A stretch of DNA of 36,378 nucleotides, taken from the NCBI GenBank assembly GCA_035505975.1, contig DATJQJ010000015.1, positions 1 through 36,378 of the forward strand. Direction: 5' to 3'. This stretch comes from CAIKOD01 sp035505975 (GTDB lineage Archaea > Halobacteriota > Methanomicrobia > Methanomicrobiales > Methanospirillaceae). The number at the start of each line of letters is the position of its first letter. The first letter of the stretch is position 1. The notes under the pieces were generated by a model. That model ran no database searches. It was not told the DNA's origin and worked only from the letters and a program-made list of their open reading frames with translations. A program made the position numbers and the translations under genes. Shown here one piece after another: positions 1 to 8,364 of this stretch.

Positions 1-90
1 CCGGAGAGAAGGATAGGGAGACCGGGTCCCCTCCTGATGACAAGACTGAAGAAGGAGATGGATGCAGTCAAAAGGGCCAATTTCACATAG
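1..90 (+). CDS. possible C-terminal end of a gene cut by the window edge
   Basis: Reading frame 1 is open from the first base to a TAG at 88-90 and would encode a 29-residue basic tail ending in KRANFT. Frame 3 is also open from base 3 to a TAA at 99-101, so the choice of frame is not secure. I do not recognise either tail. The only support is the open frame at the edge. Confidence 0.22.
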   Translation, partial: PERRIGRPGPLLMTRLKKEMDAVKRANFT

Positions 91-191
91 GTGCTGGTTA
101 AACCCGGAGATCTGGAAATTAATCCCAGTATTGACAGGTTAAGGGCAGAGTAATGGGTCCTTACCAAAAAAATTTCCTGCCCGGAGCTTCT

Positions 192-704
192 CTACCGGAC
201 GATAAATGAAATGATATAGGTTGAATCATCGGGAGATGCGGGCATCCAGGCCTTTTTATATACCCCGCTGAACTGCTGTAGCCCCGTTCCCGTGACTTTG
301 ATTACCCATGTATGAATGCCGCCTGCCCCGAATCTTCCAGTCCCCGACGACTGGAACGAGGAACTGATGACCTGTATACCGGAGGATACTGAAGTATTCC
401 ATGAATAGCCGGTCGTCGGGTTCTCTTCCAGCTCGATTTTCACGACTGAGTTTTTCGCAAGCGTTACCGTCTTTTTGTTATCCTTCTCTGTATACGTCGT
501 CGTCGGAACACTGATTGAAGGGTAGGTCTGTACCGGGACTATGACAGACGGAGATGTCGTCCCGGCATACCCCCTGACCAGGGATGCGGAATCTTTCCAC
601 TGGGTTGCCGGAATTGTTATTCTGCTACCCGACGCGTTCACGGTTACGCATGCGAATGCAACGGTTAATCCGACGAAGAGTAAAAACAGATGCTGTTTTT
701 TCAT
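192..704 (-). CDS. secreted chagasin-like cysteine protease inhibitor (MEROPS I42 family)
   Basis: A 170-residue precursor. Residues 1-25 form a signal peptide (MKKQHLF, hydrophobic core, cut near VNASG). The inhibitor domain is C-terminal, about residues 75-170. It shows the three chagasin loops: NPTTGYSW at 95-102 (L2, which in known members inserts in the papain-type active site), GAGG at 126-129 (L4) and YKKAW at 149-153 in the place of the usual RPW loop (L6). Residues 26-75 form a Ser/Thr/Pro-rich spacer with no known fold. I chose the internal ATG at 704, six codons into the longest frame, because it starts a proper signal peptide; no strong ribosome site is visible. The family blocks papain-like proteases, so an extracellular role against endogenous or foreign cysteine proteases is inferred. 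No protease gene is adjacent. Confidence 0.82.
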   Translation of the reverse strand: MKKQHLFLLFVGLTVAFACVTVNASGSRITIPATQWKDSASLVRGYAGTTSPSVIVPVQTYPSISVPTTTYTEKDNKKTVTLAKNSVVKIELEENPTTGYSWNTSVSSGIQVISSSFQSSGTGRFGAGGIHTWVIKVTGTGLQQFSGVYKKAWMPASPDDSTYIISFIVR

Positions 705-1877
705 GCAATTCACTGTTAACATGGTCGGCAGTTCATGTGATGAAAGTATTGAAAAGGCCAGTTGAAGGATTTCGGCAAAAAATCCAAAGGACCATTGGTT
801 CTGACAGGATTTTCTTTTTTTGAGTCGTGCACGAGGCCCGGTTTGGAGATGCCATTAACCATGATGAATAGAAGAAAACCAGATAAGAAACCAGTTATTA
901 TACGACGTGGACGTGCATTCCGGGAGTTGTTAAACGCCCTGGTCAGTCAGATTTCCCAGGTCATTTCATGGCAGTTGCCAGGTGGACAGAGAATCTGCCG
1001 CTAATCTCCTTTCGGATCACCAGTTGCCCGGTTATTATATAAGTCGTAAAATCTGCAGCCGTTTCTTTGTATACTATCTTTTAGCCTGTCGGGATGTTTT
1101 CAGACGATATCCTGTTCCGATGGCCCCCAGCCCACCGGAAGGTGCGTCTTACCGGAAACGAATCCTCCCACTATGGAAGGATATCAGCCGGTCATTTGCA
1201 GGCATCCCATTTGTTCAAGAGACTGATTCCTTCGTTATTTCACCGGTTTGGCTTCATTATGCAGTGCCGTTTCTGTCGTGCCGGATTATTGGTCCCCCCA
1301 TTTGTCCTTCAATCGGACAGATAGATGATTAATGGCGTTTGTTATGAATATTTGCACACTGAATATGCCTCGCGGAGAGTACCTCCTTCGGTTTCCCGAT
1401 CCGGAGGTTAGGAACACCCGGATATACTGGCTGGCATCGGGGGACCAGATACACTGCATCAAGAATACCTTCATATAAAATTATATTAACATTTATGGAA
1501 AATTGATAAATATTAAATTATTAATTAATAGATAAAATTAAATAATAATATTTAACTTTTAACTTTATTAAATAAAATTTTATACATTAATACAAAATTT
1601 ATATTAATTTATTCTTACAAATGATTTTTTTATTCAACACCGAAATCGTGCAATTTAGTGTGAATGTCATCCATTACTGTTCAATATCATGAGTTAAGTA
1701 TCGGTCCTATAATTTAATCTTGGTAGTAGCAGGCGGCATTCCAGGCAACTCATCGTTGAATAGCTGGGTTCGGCCGGATCTTTTTTGTTATCCCCGGTAT
1801 GAATTAATCCCTTACACACCTGCATGTCTGAGAATTATCGGTCACGGTTGTTGCTTCTTTCGGCGGCACTGAGCTAC
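705..1877. other. long gene-poor region with an AT-rich island
   Basis: About 1.17 kb between the divergent inhibitor and TraB genes. Open frames of 60-116 codons exist (for example 982-1332 + and 1286-1474 -), but they lack ribosome sites, have mixed composition and match nothing I recognise. From about 1478 to 1640 the DNA is almost pure A/T, in sharp contrast with the roughly 50% GC around it. This may be promoter DNA, a remnant of foreign DNA or an unwinding element; the sequence alone does not decide. Confidence 0.5.
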
Positions 1878-1913
1878 ACCCTATTAAACATTGGAGATCT
1901 TATTTAATAGGGT
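1878..1913 (+). promoter_or_regulatory. perfect 11-bp inverted repeat just before the TraB start codon
   Basis: ACCCTATTAAA at 1878-1888 is repeated inverted as TTTAATAGGGT at 1903-1913, with a 14-nt spacer holding GGAG (1893-1896). The start codon follows three bases later at 1917. In RNA it would form a hairpin with the only Shine-Dalgarno-like bases in its loop; in DNA it is a plausible operator for a dimeric regulator. Both readings are inference. Confidence 0.6.
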
Positions 1914-1916
1914 TTA

Positions 1917-3119
1917 ATGGCGGAAATTAAAATCGTCGGGACTGCACATGTTTCGGCAAAAAGTGTTGAAGAAGTCAGGACGGCGATAGAGGAATACAAT
2001 CCTGACATCGTTGCCGTGGAACTCGACCAGGCCCGGTACAATGCATTGACAAAACAGGCAAAAGACCCCACGGTATCCGACGTTCTCGAAGTCAAAAATT
2101 TTAACCAGCTCCTCATCCAGTGGCTCTTATCGTACCTGCAGAGAAAGATCGGCGTCGACGTTGGAGTCGAACCCGGTGCCGAGATGAAGGCGGCCATCGA
2201 AGAGGCGGAACGACGGGGCCTTCGAGTAGCGCTGGTAGACCGTGACATCAGGCTTACCCTTCTCCGTTTCTGGCAGTCTCTTGGGTTTTTCGGCAAGATA
2301 AAGATGTTTTATGCCCTGATCGTTTCGATCGCCGAGGTAGATAATGTCGGGGAAATCGATATCGAGAGCCTGAAGAACCAGGACATGATCGACATGGTCA
2401 TGGAAGAGTTCAGAAAATTTTCACCGAAGGGTGCCAATGCCTTAATCGACGAACGTGATGCCTTTATCGCACACAAGCTGATCGATCTCAAGACCTCGGG
2501 CGAAGGAAGAGTCCTTGCTGTAGTAGGTGCAGGTCACCGGCAGGGGATCGAATCCTACCTGCAGGCTCCCGAAACCCTGCCGCCTCTTGAATCCCTGACC
2601 AGGGAGCCTAAAAAATTCCCCTGGACGATGATATTCGGAATAGCGGTAACGGCACTCTTTGTTTTTCTGCTTGCTGCGATCGCGTTTTCCGGCGTTGGCC
2701 TGAACGTATTGATTGAGGCGTTTATGTTCTGGGTCCTGATTCACGGGATTTTTGCTGCGATTGCGACCCTCATCGTGGGAGGCCACCCGTATTCGGCCCT
2801 GACCTGTTTCTGCGTTGCATGGATGACTTCGTTAAACCCCCTCCTCCACGCAGGGTGGATAGCCGCATATGTCGAAGCCCGCGTGAGAAAGCCGCCGGTA
2901 TCAGACTTCAGGAAGATATACGAGACCGAATCGCTTCGGGAGATGGCAAAGATTCCCCTGTTCAAGGTCGTTGTCGTTGCAGCTGCTGCAAATCTCGGGA
3001 GCCTGCTCGGCACGATCCTATACTTCATATTCCTCTTCCCGGTCCTGAAAATCGATCCGGTTGTCGTAATATCGACGGGCGTGCACAATATCGGCCTCTG
3101 GCTGACGGGACTCTTCTGA
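1917..3119 (+). CDS. TraB/PrgY-type membrane protein
   Basis: A 400-residue protein with the TraB domain in residues 1-220 and a membrane domain after it. Family marks are GTAHVS at 8-13, VELDQARYNAL at 34-44, the DERD cluster at 178-181 and VVGAGHRQGI at 202-211. Hydrophobic segments lie near 237-258, 264-288, 293-315 and 350-376, which is the usual archaeal arrangement and length. The TraB/PrgY/GumN group is structurally related to erythromycin-esterase/Tiki-like metal proteases; in enterococci PrgY lowers the activity of a peptide pheromone. The archaeal function is unknown, so a role in processing a peptide or surface protein is only a possibility. The gene stands alone, with an inverted repeat at its start and a terminator hairpin right after its stop. 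Confidence 0.88.
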   Translation: MAEIKIVGTAHVSAKSVEEVRTAIEEYNPDIVAVELDQARYNALTKQAKDPTVSDVLEVKNFNQLLIQWLLSYLQRKIGVDVGVEPGAEMKAAIEEAERRGLRVALVDRDIRLTLLRFWQSLGFFGKIKMFYALIVSIAEVDNVGEIDIESLKNQDMIDMVMEEFRKFSPKGANALIDERDAFIAHKLIDLKTSGEGRVLAVVGAGHRQGIESYLQAPETLPPLESLTREPKKFPWTMIFGIAVTALFVFLLAAIAFSGVGLNVLIEAFMFWVLIHGIFAAIATLIVGGHPYSALTCFCVAWMTSLNPLLHAGWIAAYVEARVRKPPVSDFRKIYETESLREMAKIPLFKVVVVAAAANLGSLLGTILYFIFLFPVLKIDPVVVISTGVHNIGLWLTGLF

Positions 3120-3127
3120 TTGCCGTA

Positions 3128-3161
3128 GTCCGGCTGAACCAAAAAGCCGGACAGATTGTTT
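3128..3161 (+). terminator. hairpin terminator after the TraB gene
   Basis: GTCCGGCT (3128-3135) and AGCCGGAC (3145-3152) form a perfect 8-bp GC-rich stem with a 9-nt loop. The stem is followed by a T-rich stretch (GATTGTTTTATTT), beginning 9 nt after the TraB stop codon. Confidence 0.7.
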
Positions 3162-3544
3162 TATTTATTAACCGGAGATCCATACAATGGCTTCATGTTA
3201 TCGGTGCCACAGAAGTCGTTTGGAAGACATGAGGAGTCATTCATGGCCCTATCGATGTGACGCTTGTAATAGCTTGTTGTAGCATCCAATGTTATCGCGC
3301 AATTCTTCCCCGTTCCCGATACCCCGTAAAAATACTGATGTTCATGTGTTGAATGTCAAGATGCCTGCACGAACAGTTCAGAAATTTCAGGAGAACATCA
3401 ATCCGACCCGTACGGTTCAGGAGTTTGCGCCTGTTACGAGATACTCATTGCATTGTAGGAGGAGGGAGATTCGGGATATGCCTGCTTTTTTGTCAGGAAC
3501 CAAGTCCGATACTGCTATTATCTCGGAACCGGCGACATTACTGC
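3162..3544. other. region without a clear gene; strong ribosome site at 3458-3468
   Basis: About 380 bases between TraB and the PAS gene. The only clear signal is the purine-rich GGAGGAGGGAG at 3458-3468, 9 nt before an ATG at 3478. That ATG opens a 52-codon frame (3478-3636) that overlaps the PAS gene in a different frame and has no recognisable product. I see no RNA gene here. Confidence 0.4.
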
Positions 3545-3895
3545 ATGGAGAAAAATTGTCAGGGCCGGTGGATGAAAGAACTGCCCGCGGCTATTACCGT
3601 ATGCGACCGATCGGGAAATGTGATCGAGATGAATGAAGCCTCTGCCGCCAATTATAAAACATCCGGGGGATACGACCTGATCGGGACGAATATAAAGGAC
3701 TGCCACCCTGCCAAAGCACGGGACGTTCTCGATGCCATGTTTGCGAACGGAACCCCGTATATGTATACTATCGAGAAGAACGGTATCAGGAAGTTGATCT
3801 GCGAACTTCCCTGGTACGATGAAGCAGAATTTTCCGGATTCGTTGAATTTACCGTCGTCCTCCCGGAGGTAATCCCCAATTACCTGCGGGACTGA
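3545..3895 (+). CDS. small single-PAS-domain protein
   Basis: A 116-residue protein that is essentially one PAS domain. It has the opening LPAAITVCDRSGNVIEMNEA typical of these domains, followed by helices (YDLIGTNIKDCHP) and a closing beta sheet (YTIEKNG, KLICELPWY, FSGFVEFTVVLPEV). There is no kinase, cyclase or DNA-binding part, so it is a stand-alone sensor or ligand-binding module of the kind common in methanogens, probably cytoplasmic. The cofactor, if any, cannot be told. I chose the ATG at 3545 because the family usually has about 10-15 residues before the ELPAA motif; the frame is open further upstream to about 3353 but that part looks non-coding. An ATG at 3572 is the alternative start. 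Confidence 0.72.
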   Translation: MEKNCQGRWMKELPAAITVCDRSGNVIEMNEASAANYKTSGGYDLIGTNIKDCHPAKARDVLDAMFANGTPYMYTIEKNGIRKLICELPWYDEAEFSGFVEFTVVLPEVIPNYLRD

Positions 3896-4279
3896 GACCT
3901 GGAACATTTTTCGGAGATTGAAAGGTGCCCTCGTTCCCATCGAAAAACTGGCCATTTTATCGTTTCAGGGAAACCACCCCCGGCAACCGGCAGACGATCC
4001 GGGTGGAAGATTATTCAGGACATCGATACCGTGCAGGGGGTCAGGTTTTCTTTCCGGATGTTTTAGTTCGGACGAACAATACCGGCAGCATTGCAGACGC
4101 AATAATTATTAAGGGACCCGGAGAATATCTCCAAAACCGGTCTCTTCTCCGATACCAGGTCGGTCAGAACCCGGGTAACGCATGCGTGACCAGGTGTGAC
4201 ACGACGAACCATTCTTCCTTATCGGGGATTAACCTGCATCCGCAGGATGTTTTGGTCCGACCGGCATCCAGAGGACGTT
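3896..4279. other. region without a clear gene before the ABC operon
   Basis: A 384-base gap. A GTG-started frame of 133 codons (3925-4326) crosses it and runs into the ABC ATPase gene. Its composition is irregular, it has many His/Arg/Asn residues and it matches nothing I know, so I do not call it. No terminator or RNA gene is evident. Confidence 0.35.
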
Positions 4280-5005
4280 ATGGATCACATCATCGAGACA
4301 ACAGATCTCACGAAACGATATGGTAACACGACTGCCGTGGACCATATTTCCTTTTCGGTCCGGAAGGGGGCGCTGTTCGGGCTTCTCGGCCCGAATGGCT
4401 CGGGGAAGACGACCATGATCAGGATGCTGACCGGCCAGACGAGAGTCACATCAGGTTCGGCTTCGGTTCTTGGGATCGACGTGATGGCCGACCCGGTGGG
4501 TATCAGGTCTCTTGTTGGGATCATTCCGGAGCAGGAGACTCCGCCAAGCTTTCTCACCGCCGAAGAATACCTCTCCTTCGCAGGGGCGATACGGAAGATC
4601 CCTGACATCGCAGAAGTAACCTCGTGGTGGTTTCGTTTTCTCGATTTCGAGGACAAGAGGGATGTTTTATGCAAAGACCTGTCCCGGGGAACGAGACAGA
4701 AGCTGATGCTGGCACAAGCTTTTCTCCACCGGCCCGTCCTGGCGCTCATCGACGAACCGCTGATCAACTTCGACCCGGTGATGCAGAAAAAAGTCAAGGA
4801 ATTCTTCGTTTCGTATGTCCGGGATGGGGGAACGATTTTCATTTCGACACATATCCTTGAGATCGCTGAAGAGATCTGTTCGGAATTTGCAATTCTCGAC
4901 AGGGGTAAACTTCTCTATACCGGGAAAACAGGAGAACTGGCCGAAAAGAAACAGCACCTCCCGGAGTTTTTCTTTTCGAGGCTGCAGGAAGAAAGCCATG
5001 GATAG
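4280..5005 (+). CDS. ABC transporter ATP-binding protein (ABC-2 type)
   Basis: A 241-residue nucleotide-binding subunit. Walker A is GPNGSGKT (37-44), the Q-loop is near Q85, Walker B is ALIDEP (155-160) and the H-loop histidine is H191. The signature is LSRGTRQKL (134-142) rather than LSGGQ, as often seen in the CcmA/NatA-like exporter subfamily. Its partner is the permease 33 nt downstream, with which it should form a membrane exporter; the substrate is unknown. The start at 4280 is supported by GAGG at 4271-4274, five bases upstream; a longer in-frame start at 4196 has no ribosome site and adds residues that do not fit the family. Confidence 0.9.
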   Translation: MDHIIETTDLTKRYGNTTAVDHISFSVRKGALFGLLGPNGSGKTTMIRMLTGQTRVTSGSASVLGIDVMADPVGIRSLVGIIPEQETPPSFLTAEEYLSFAGAIRKIPDIAEVTSWWFRFLDFEDKRDVLCKDLSRGTRQKLMLAQAFLHRPVLALIDEPLINFDPVMQKKVKEFFVSYVRDGGTIFISTHILEIAEEICSEFAILDRGKLLYTGKTGELAEKKQHLPEFFFSRLQEESHG

Positions 5006-5038
5006 CCGGCATTTTTCCCGCATCATCGGGGTATCCTG

Positions 5039-6445
5039 ATGTTCGAGCTCTTCACGAACATGATGAAAGAGGAATGGAGGCTCCATTCCACGATGTTCGG
5101 CAGCATCTCATTCGCCCTCTTCCCGGTGTTGATCTTCGCCATTGTCTTTATGGGGTCGTTTCTCCTGCCCCTGTTCAGAACGACGCTCCCGGGAGGGGAC
5201 CTGGCAGTTATCGTAACCGGTTCCTTCATCCTGCTCGGCGTGATGGTAGGCGGATTCGGCCTTCTCGGTAACGAAGTGATGAACCGGAGGTTCGGCCAGG
5301 CGAGCCTCCTTGCATATTCGTCCCGGAGCCTCCCAATCGGAGAGAGAACGATATTTCTCAATTTTGTGGTAAAAGACATCGTGTACTACATCGTTCTCTG
5401 GGTATTTCCGTTTGCAGCCGGTTTTATCGTCGCATCCCCGTTCACCGGCGTCTCCTTTTCGAACTGCCTTCTCCTGACATTATCCCTTACCCTGTCGTTC
5501 CTTACAGGGCTGTCGGCAATTTTCCTTCTCTCGACCCTGTATTCACGGTCGAAGGTAATCCTTGGTGCCGTCCTTTTCATTGCTCTCGTGGTCCTGGGCG
5601 TTCTCCTGTATTCACAGGGAATAAATGCGATCTCGTATTTCCCTCCGCTTATGGTGTTCCGGCAATTTTCCTACGGGGTGACATTCCTCGCATGCCTCCT
5701 CATCGCCGTGCCGTTTACGATATCGATCCTGATCTACAGCCCTGAATCGACCGGAAACGTAAAAAAATATCGGAACATGATCCCATTCCTCTCGGAAAAA
5801 CTGGGATTCTTTCCCGTCTCTCCGCTGGTGGCCAAGGATCTCGTGGACCTCTGGAGGAGCGGGGGAGGAGTCGGGCAGGTACTGTTCTCATTCCTTCTGC
5901 CATTGGGACTGATCTGGTTTTTCCTCGCCGTTTTAGGGACCCTTGTCCCTCCCGTCGATGTCCTTTTGGTCTTTGTTATTCTTACCGGAATTATCTCGGC
6001 AACGATGTACACCTGGCTGACGTCGTTCGATTCGTTCAGCTCCTATGCCTGCCTGCCAATCGGAGTTTCGACACTGATCACCAGTAAAATCTGCAGTTTT
6101 ACGGTTCTCCAGGCGATCCCCGTGGTATTCGTGTCTCTTGTCACGCTTGCCGCGTCCGGGTCGGCATACCTGGTTCCGTCCCTGGTCCTTTGGTGTTCCA
6201 TTACCTATTATGCACTGGCAGTAACCGTTTTCCTTACCGGACTCTCGCCCAGTGTCCTCGTTTACGACGTGAAAGTATTGTTTGCTTTCCTGGTCCTGAC
6301 CGGGATACCGGTTATGGTAATAATCGGACTGCTTCTTGTCAGTCCTTATTATTCGCTTTCTGGCGTCCTTCTTGGAATCCCGGCATGGATCTTAGTCCAT
6401 GCAGGGTACCGTCGTTGGGACGGGAAGGATGTGGCAACATTCTGA
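5039..6445 (+). CDS. large ABC-2-type permease, polytopic
   Basis: A 468-residue, very hydrophobic protein with at least ten predicted membrane segments spread along its length and short charged loops. It lies directly after the ATPase gene, so it is the membrane subunit of that exporter. It is longer than the usual six-TM ABC-2 permeases (about 250-300 residues), which suggests a fused or duplicated architecture, as in the large archaeal ABC-2 subunits. The start ATG at 5039 is preceded by GGGG (5028-5031). It overlaps the TGA of a 13-codon reading frame that begins inside the end of the ATPase gene (4998-5039), which could couple translation of the two subunits. Substrate unknown. Confidence 0.82.
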   Translation: MFELFTNMMKEEWRLHSTMFGSISFALFPVLIFAIVFMGSFLLPLFRTTLPGGDLAVIVTGSFILLGVMVGGFGLLGNEVMNRRFGQASLLAYSSRSLPIGERTIFLNFVVKDIVYYIVLWVFPFAAGFIVASPFTGVSFSNCLLLTLSLTLSFLTGLSAIFLLSTLYSRSKVILGAVLFIALVVLGVLLYSQGINAISYFPPLMVFRQFSYGVTFLACLLIAVPFTISILIYSPESTGNVKKYRNMIPFLSEKLGFFPVSPLVAKDLVDLWRSGGGVGQVLFSFLLPLGLIWFFLAVLGTLVPPVDVLLVFVILTGIISATMYTWLTSFDSFSSYACLPIGVSTLITSKICSFTVLQAIPVVFVSLVTLAASGSAYLVPSLVLWCSITYYALAVTVFLTGLSPSVLVYDVKVLFAFLVLTGIPVMVIIGLLLVSPYYSLSGVLLGIPAWILVHAGYRRWDGKDVATF

Positions 6446-6574
6446 CAGGGCAATAAAACGGATTTTTCTATCGCCTCCCCGGGTAACCACATGAAAGTAA
6501 TACCAGAGGGAACCATGTGGGGGATAGCCTTATCGTAAGGGACGTGAATTACCAGCAGGGATTGAGGATATCAC

Positions 6575-6952
6575 ATGGCCCGGATATTGTTGATCGACGA
6601 TGCTGAGTATGCGAACGACCTGATGAGACTGATCCTCCTGGCAGGGGGTCACGAGATCGTCGGGACTGCACGGGACGGTTATGAAGGATTGGAGCAATAC
6701 CGGCAGTACAGCCCCGACCTGGTAATCCTCGATGTAATAATGCCCCGGATGGGCGGGGCCGAATGTTTAAAGGGGATCATGGATTTCGACCCCGCGGCAA
6801 AGGTCCTCATCGTATCCGCTGACGGCCAGGAAGAACATGTAAAGCGCCTTATTGCTGGCGGGGCGATGGGTTATATCAGAAAGCCGTATAAAAAAGGTAC
6901 CGTGCTCGGGGAAATAGAGACAATTCTTAACTCTTCTGGCAAAACAAATTAA
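6575..6952 (+). CDS. stand-alone response regulator receiver (CheY-like)
   Basis: A 125-residue receiver domain with no output domain. The acidic pair is D8-D9, the phosphorylated aspartate is D53 (in VILDVIMPRMGG), the switch Ser/Thr is S81 and the conserved lysine is K103 followed by proline (IRKPYKKG). It should accept phosphate from a histidine kinase encoded elsewhere; none is in this window. The start has GAGG at 6564-6567, seven bases before the ATG. An oligo-T run (TTGTTTTTT) follows the stop and may end transcription. It could serve chemotaxis or act as a phosphate shuttle; the domain alone does not say. Confidence 0.93.
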   Translation: MARILLIDDAEYANDLMRLILLAGGHEIVGTARDGYEGLEQYRQYSPDLVILDVIMPRMGGAECLKGIMDFDPAAKVLIVSADGQEEHVKRLIAGGAMGYIRKPYKKGTVLGEIETILNSSGKTN

Positions 6953-7210
6953 ATTTATTGTTTTTTCAGTACAGGACCGGTACCAGAATCCCAATAATCA
7001 AAAAAAATATCGGCCGACCGACACCATCATCTTTTCCCGATACAATACTGAAACCCGGGGATCATATCACCGGCGATTACCTTGCATTTCTGGAATTACC
7101 TGTTCCCTTCCCACGATGAGCCCGCTAATCCTTCCATGAATATCTCCCTGATGCCTTGTTCACATGCCTTACCCGATAAGATTATTATCGCTTCCCGGTA
7201 TTGTGGTATT

Positions 7211-7399
7211 ATGAAACTTATTGTCGTGGGTAACCTCGGCGAACGAGAACTGATCAAGGGTCCTCTTTATCTGAAAACAGGAGCCGACGGGCAGATCGTT
7301 CTTGGAAAAGATCTTGCTGTTAAGGATGTCCTCGTAGTTGTATTAAAACCGGTCCCTGAAGATGAAGCAGACTATTCGGGGAACGGGACAAATGAATAA
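7211..7399 (+). CDS. small hypothetical protein
   Basis: A 62-residue acidic protein starting MKLIVVGNLGERELIKG. It has alternating hydrophobic residues in VKDVLVVVLKPVPEDEAD, suggesting a small beta-rich fold, and a polar tail. I do not recognise the family. I chose the ATG at 7211 because the longer frame from 7082 adds 43 residues of unlikely composition. The ribosome site is weak. It lies in the same orientation as the receiver gene before it and the UPF0305 gene after it, but the gaps of about 260 and 165 bases argue against one tight operon. Confidence 0.5.
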   Translation: MKLIVVGNLGERELIKGPLYLKTGADGQIVLGKDLAVKDVLVVVLKPVPEDEADYSGNGTNE

Positions 7400-7563
7400 T
7401 GAGCTCCTGCCACGTGGGATAATCATCGGTTATAAGAACCGGGCGGCCGATGAATAATACGGCGCATAGCTACCGGTTTTCCCGGATCCATCCTGGATCG
7501 CTGGAAATGGTAGCGCTAGGAATATGCAGTCGCTTTCCCTGTGCCAGCCTGTCAGTGTAGACC

Positions 7564-8220
7564 ATGAGTAACCCGATAACGACAATATCTCGGCTCAAGT
7601 CAGAATTTCCCCACGATTATGAGATAATCTGCAGTGCTATTGAGAGGATCCGGGCGACCGGGAGCAGGGGGGAACTCGGCAGAATTATCGCTGCAGAGGT
7701 TGGGGCATATTCGTTGTTCGACCTCCAGGTGATCGGCGGAAGGCTGAACAATGAAATTGCAAAACTGCCAAATCCCTACCGTGATGCAGTACGGCCCTTT
7801 TTCACCGTCCAGCTATTCGGGATGCACCATGAACTTCTCACGATGAGCCGGACCGGTGTATTTGAAAGCATGGACCAACCCATCGGCGACAAGGAGGCTT
7901 TTCGGAAATTCTGCGACATCGTACCCGATGGATGCTTTTCATGGGACGATGCAGGGGAGAGAAACCCGGTCTTTCGTCGGCCGAGGAACAGACTTTTTTA
8001 TTACCTGATCTCCGCTTTCACGATGTTTGTCCTGGAGAAGCCCGGGCACCCGGTCGGTATGCCGTTTCCAGGGGGCTTCAAGGTCGAGTCGAGAGGGTCC
8101 AGGTACTACTGCCTGATACGGGATAAGGAAAAAGAGGTCTGCTATTCGATATGCAACTTCTGCCCGGCGCTGCAGAGCGAAGAACCTGATACGGGACTTC
8201 GTTCAGGCACAAAATGGTAA
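7564..8220 (+). CDS. UPF0305 / DUF2115 family protein
   Basis: A 218-residue protein that I recognise as the DUF2115 (UPF0305) family, known almost only from methanogens. Characteristic parts are LFYYLISAFTMFVLEKPGHPVGMPFPGG (about 141-170; key residues the GHPVG and PFPGG turns), VESRGSRYYCLIRDKEKEV, and the cysteine motif SICNFCPA near the C-terminus, which could bind a metal. The function is unknown; it is probably a soluble cytoplasmic protein. The start ATG at 7564 has no strong Shine-Dalgarno sequence. The family restriction is one of the better hints that the host is a methanogen. Confidence 0.82.
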   Translation: MSNPITTISRLKSEFPHDYEIICSAIERIRATGSRGELGRIIAAEVGAYSLFDLQVIGGRLNNEIAKLPNPYRDAVRPFFTVQLFGMHHELLTMSRTGVFESMDQPIGDKEAFRKFCDIVPDGCFSWDDAGERNPVFRRPRNRLFYYLISAFTMFVLEKPGHPVGMPFPGGFKVESRGSRYYCLIRDKEKEVCYSICNFCPALQSEEPDTGLRSGTKW

Positions 8221-8364
8221 TTATTCCGGCAGATTCCTACTTTTAGGATATAACCAGGGAGTTCTATCATGGCACTCTCTGGTCGAAAAAGTACGTTCAT
8301 TAAATACCATCAGATCAAACTAATAATTAATTCGATTTTATCGCAACATTGGAGGATATCATTC

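Noticed and set aside
982..1332. 116-codon plus-strand frame in the gene-poor region
   Set aside because: No ribosome site, no domain and patchy composition; overlapping frames on both strands are equally good.
3925..4326. GTG-started frame of 133 codons before the ABC ATPase gene
   Set aside because: It runs into the ATPase gene in another frame, is rich in rare-looking residue mixtures and shows no domain I recognise.
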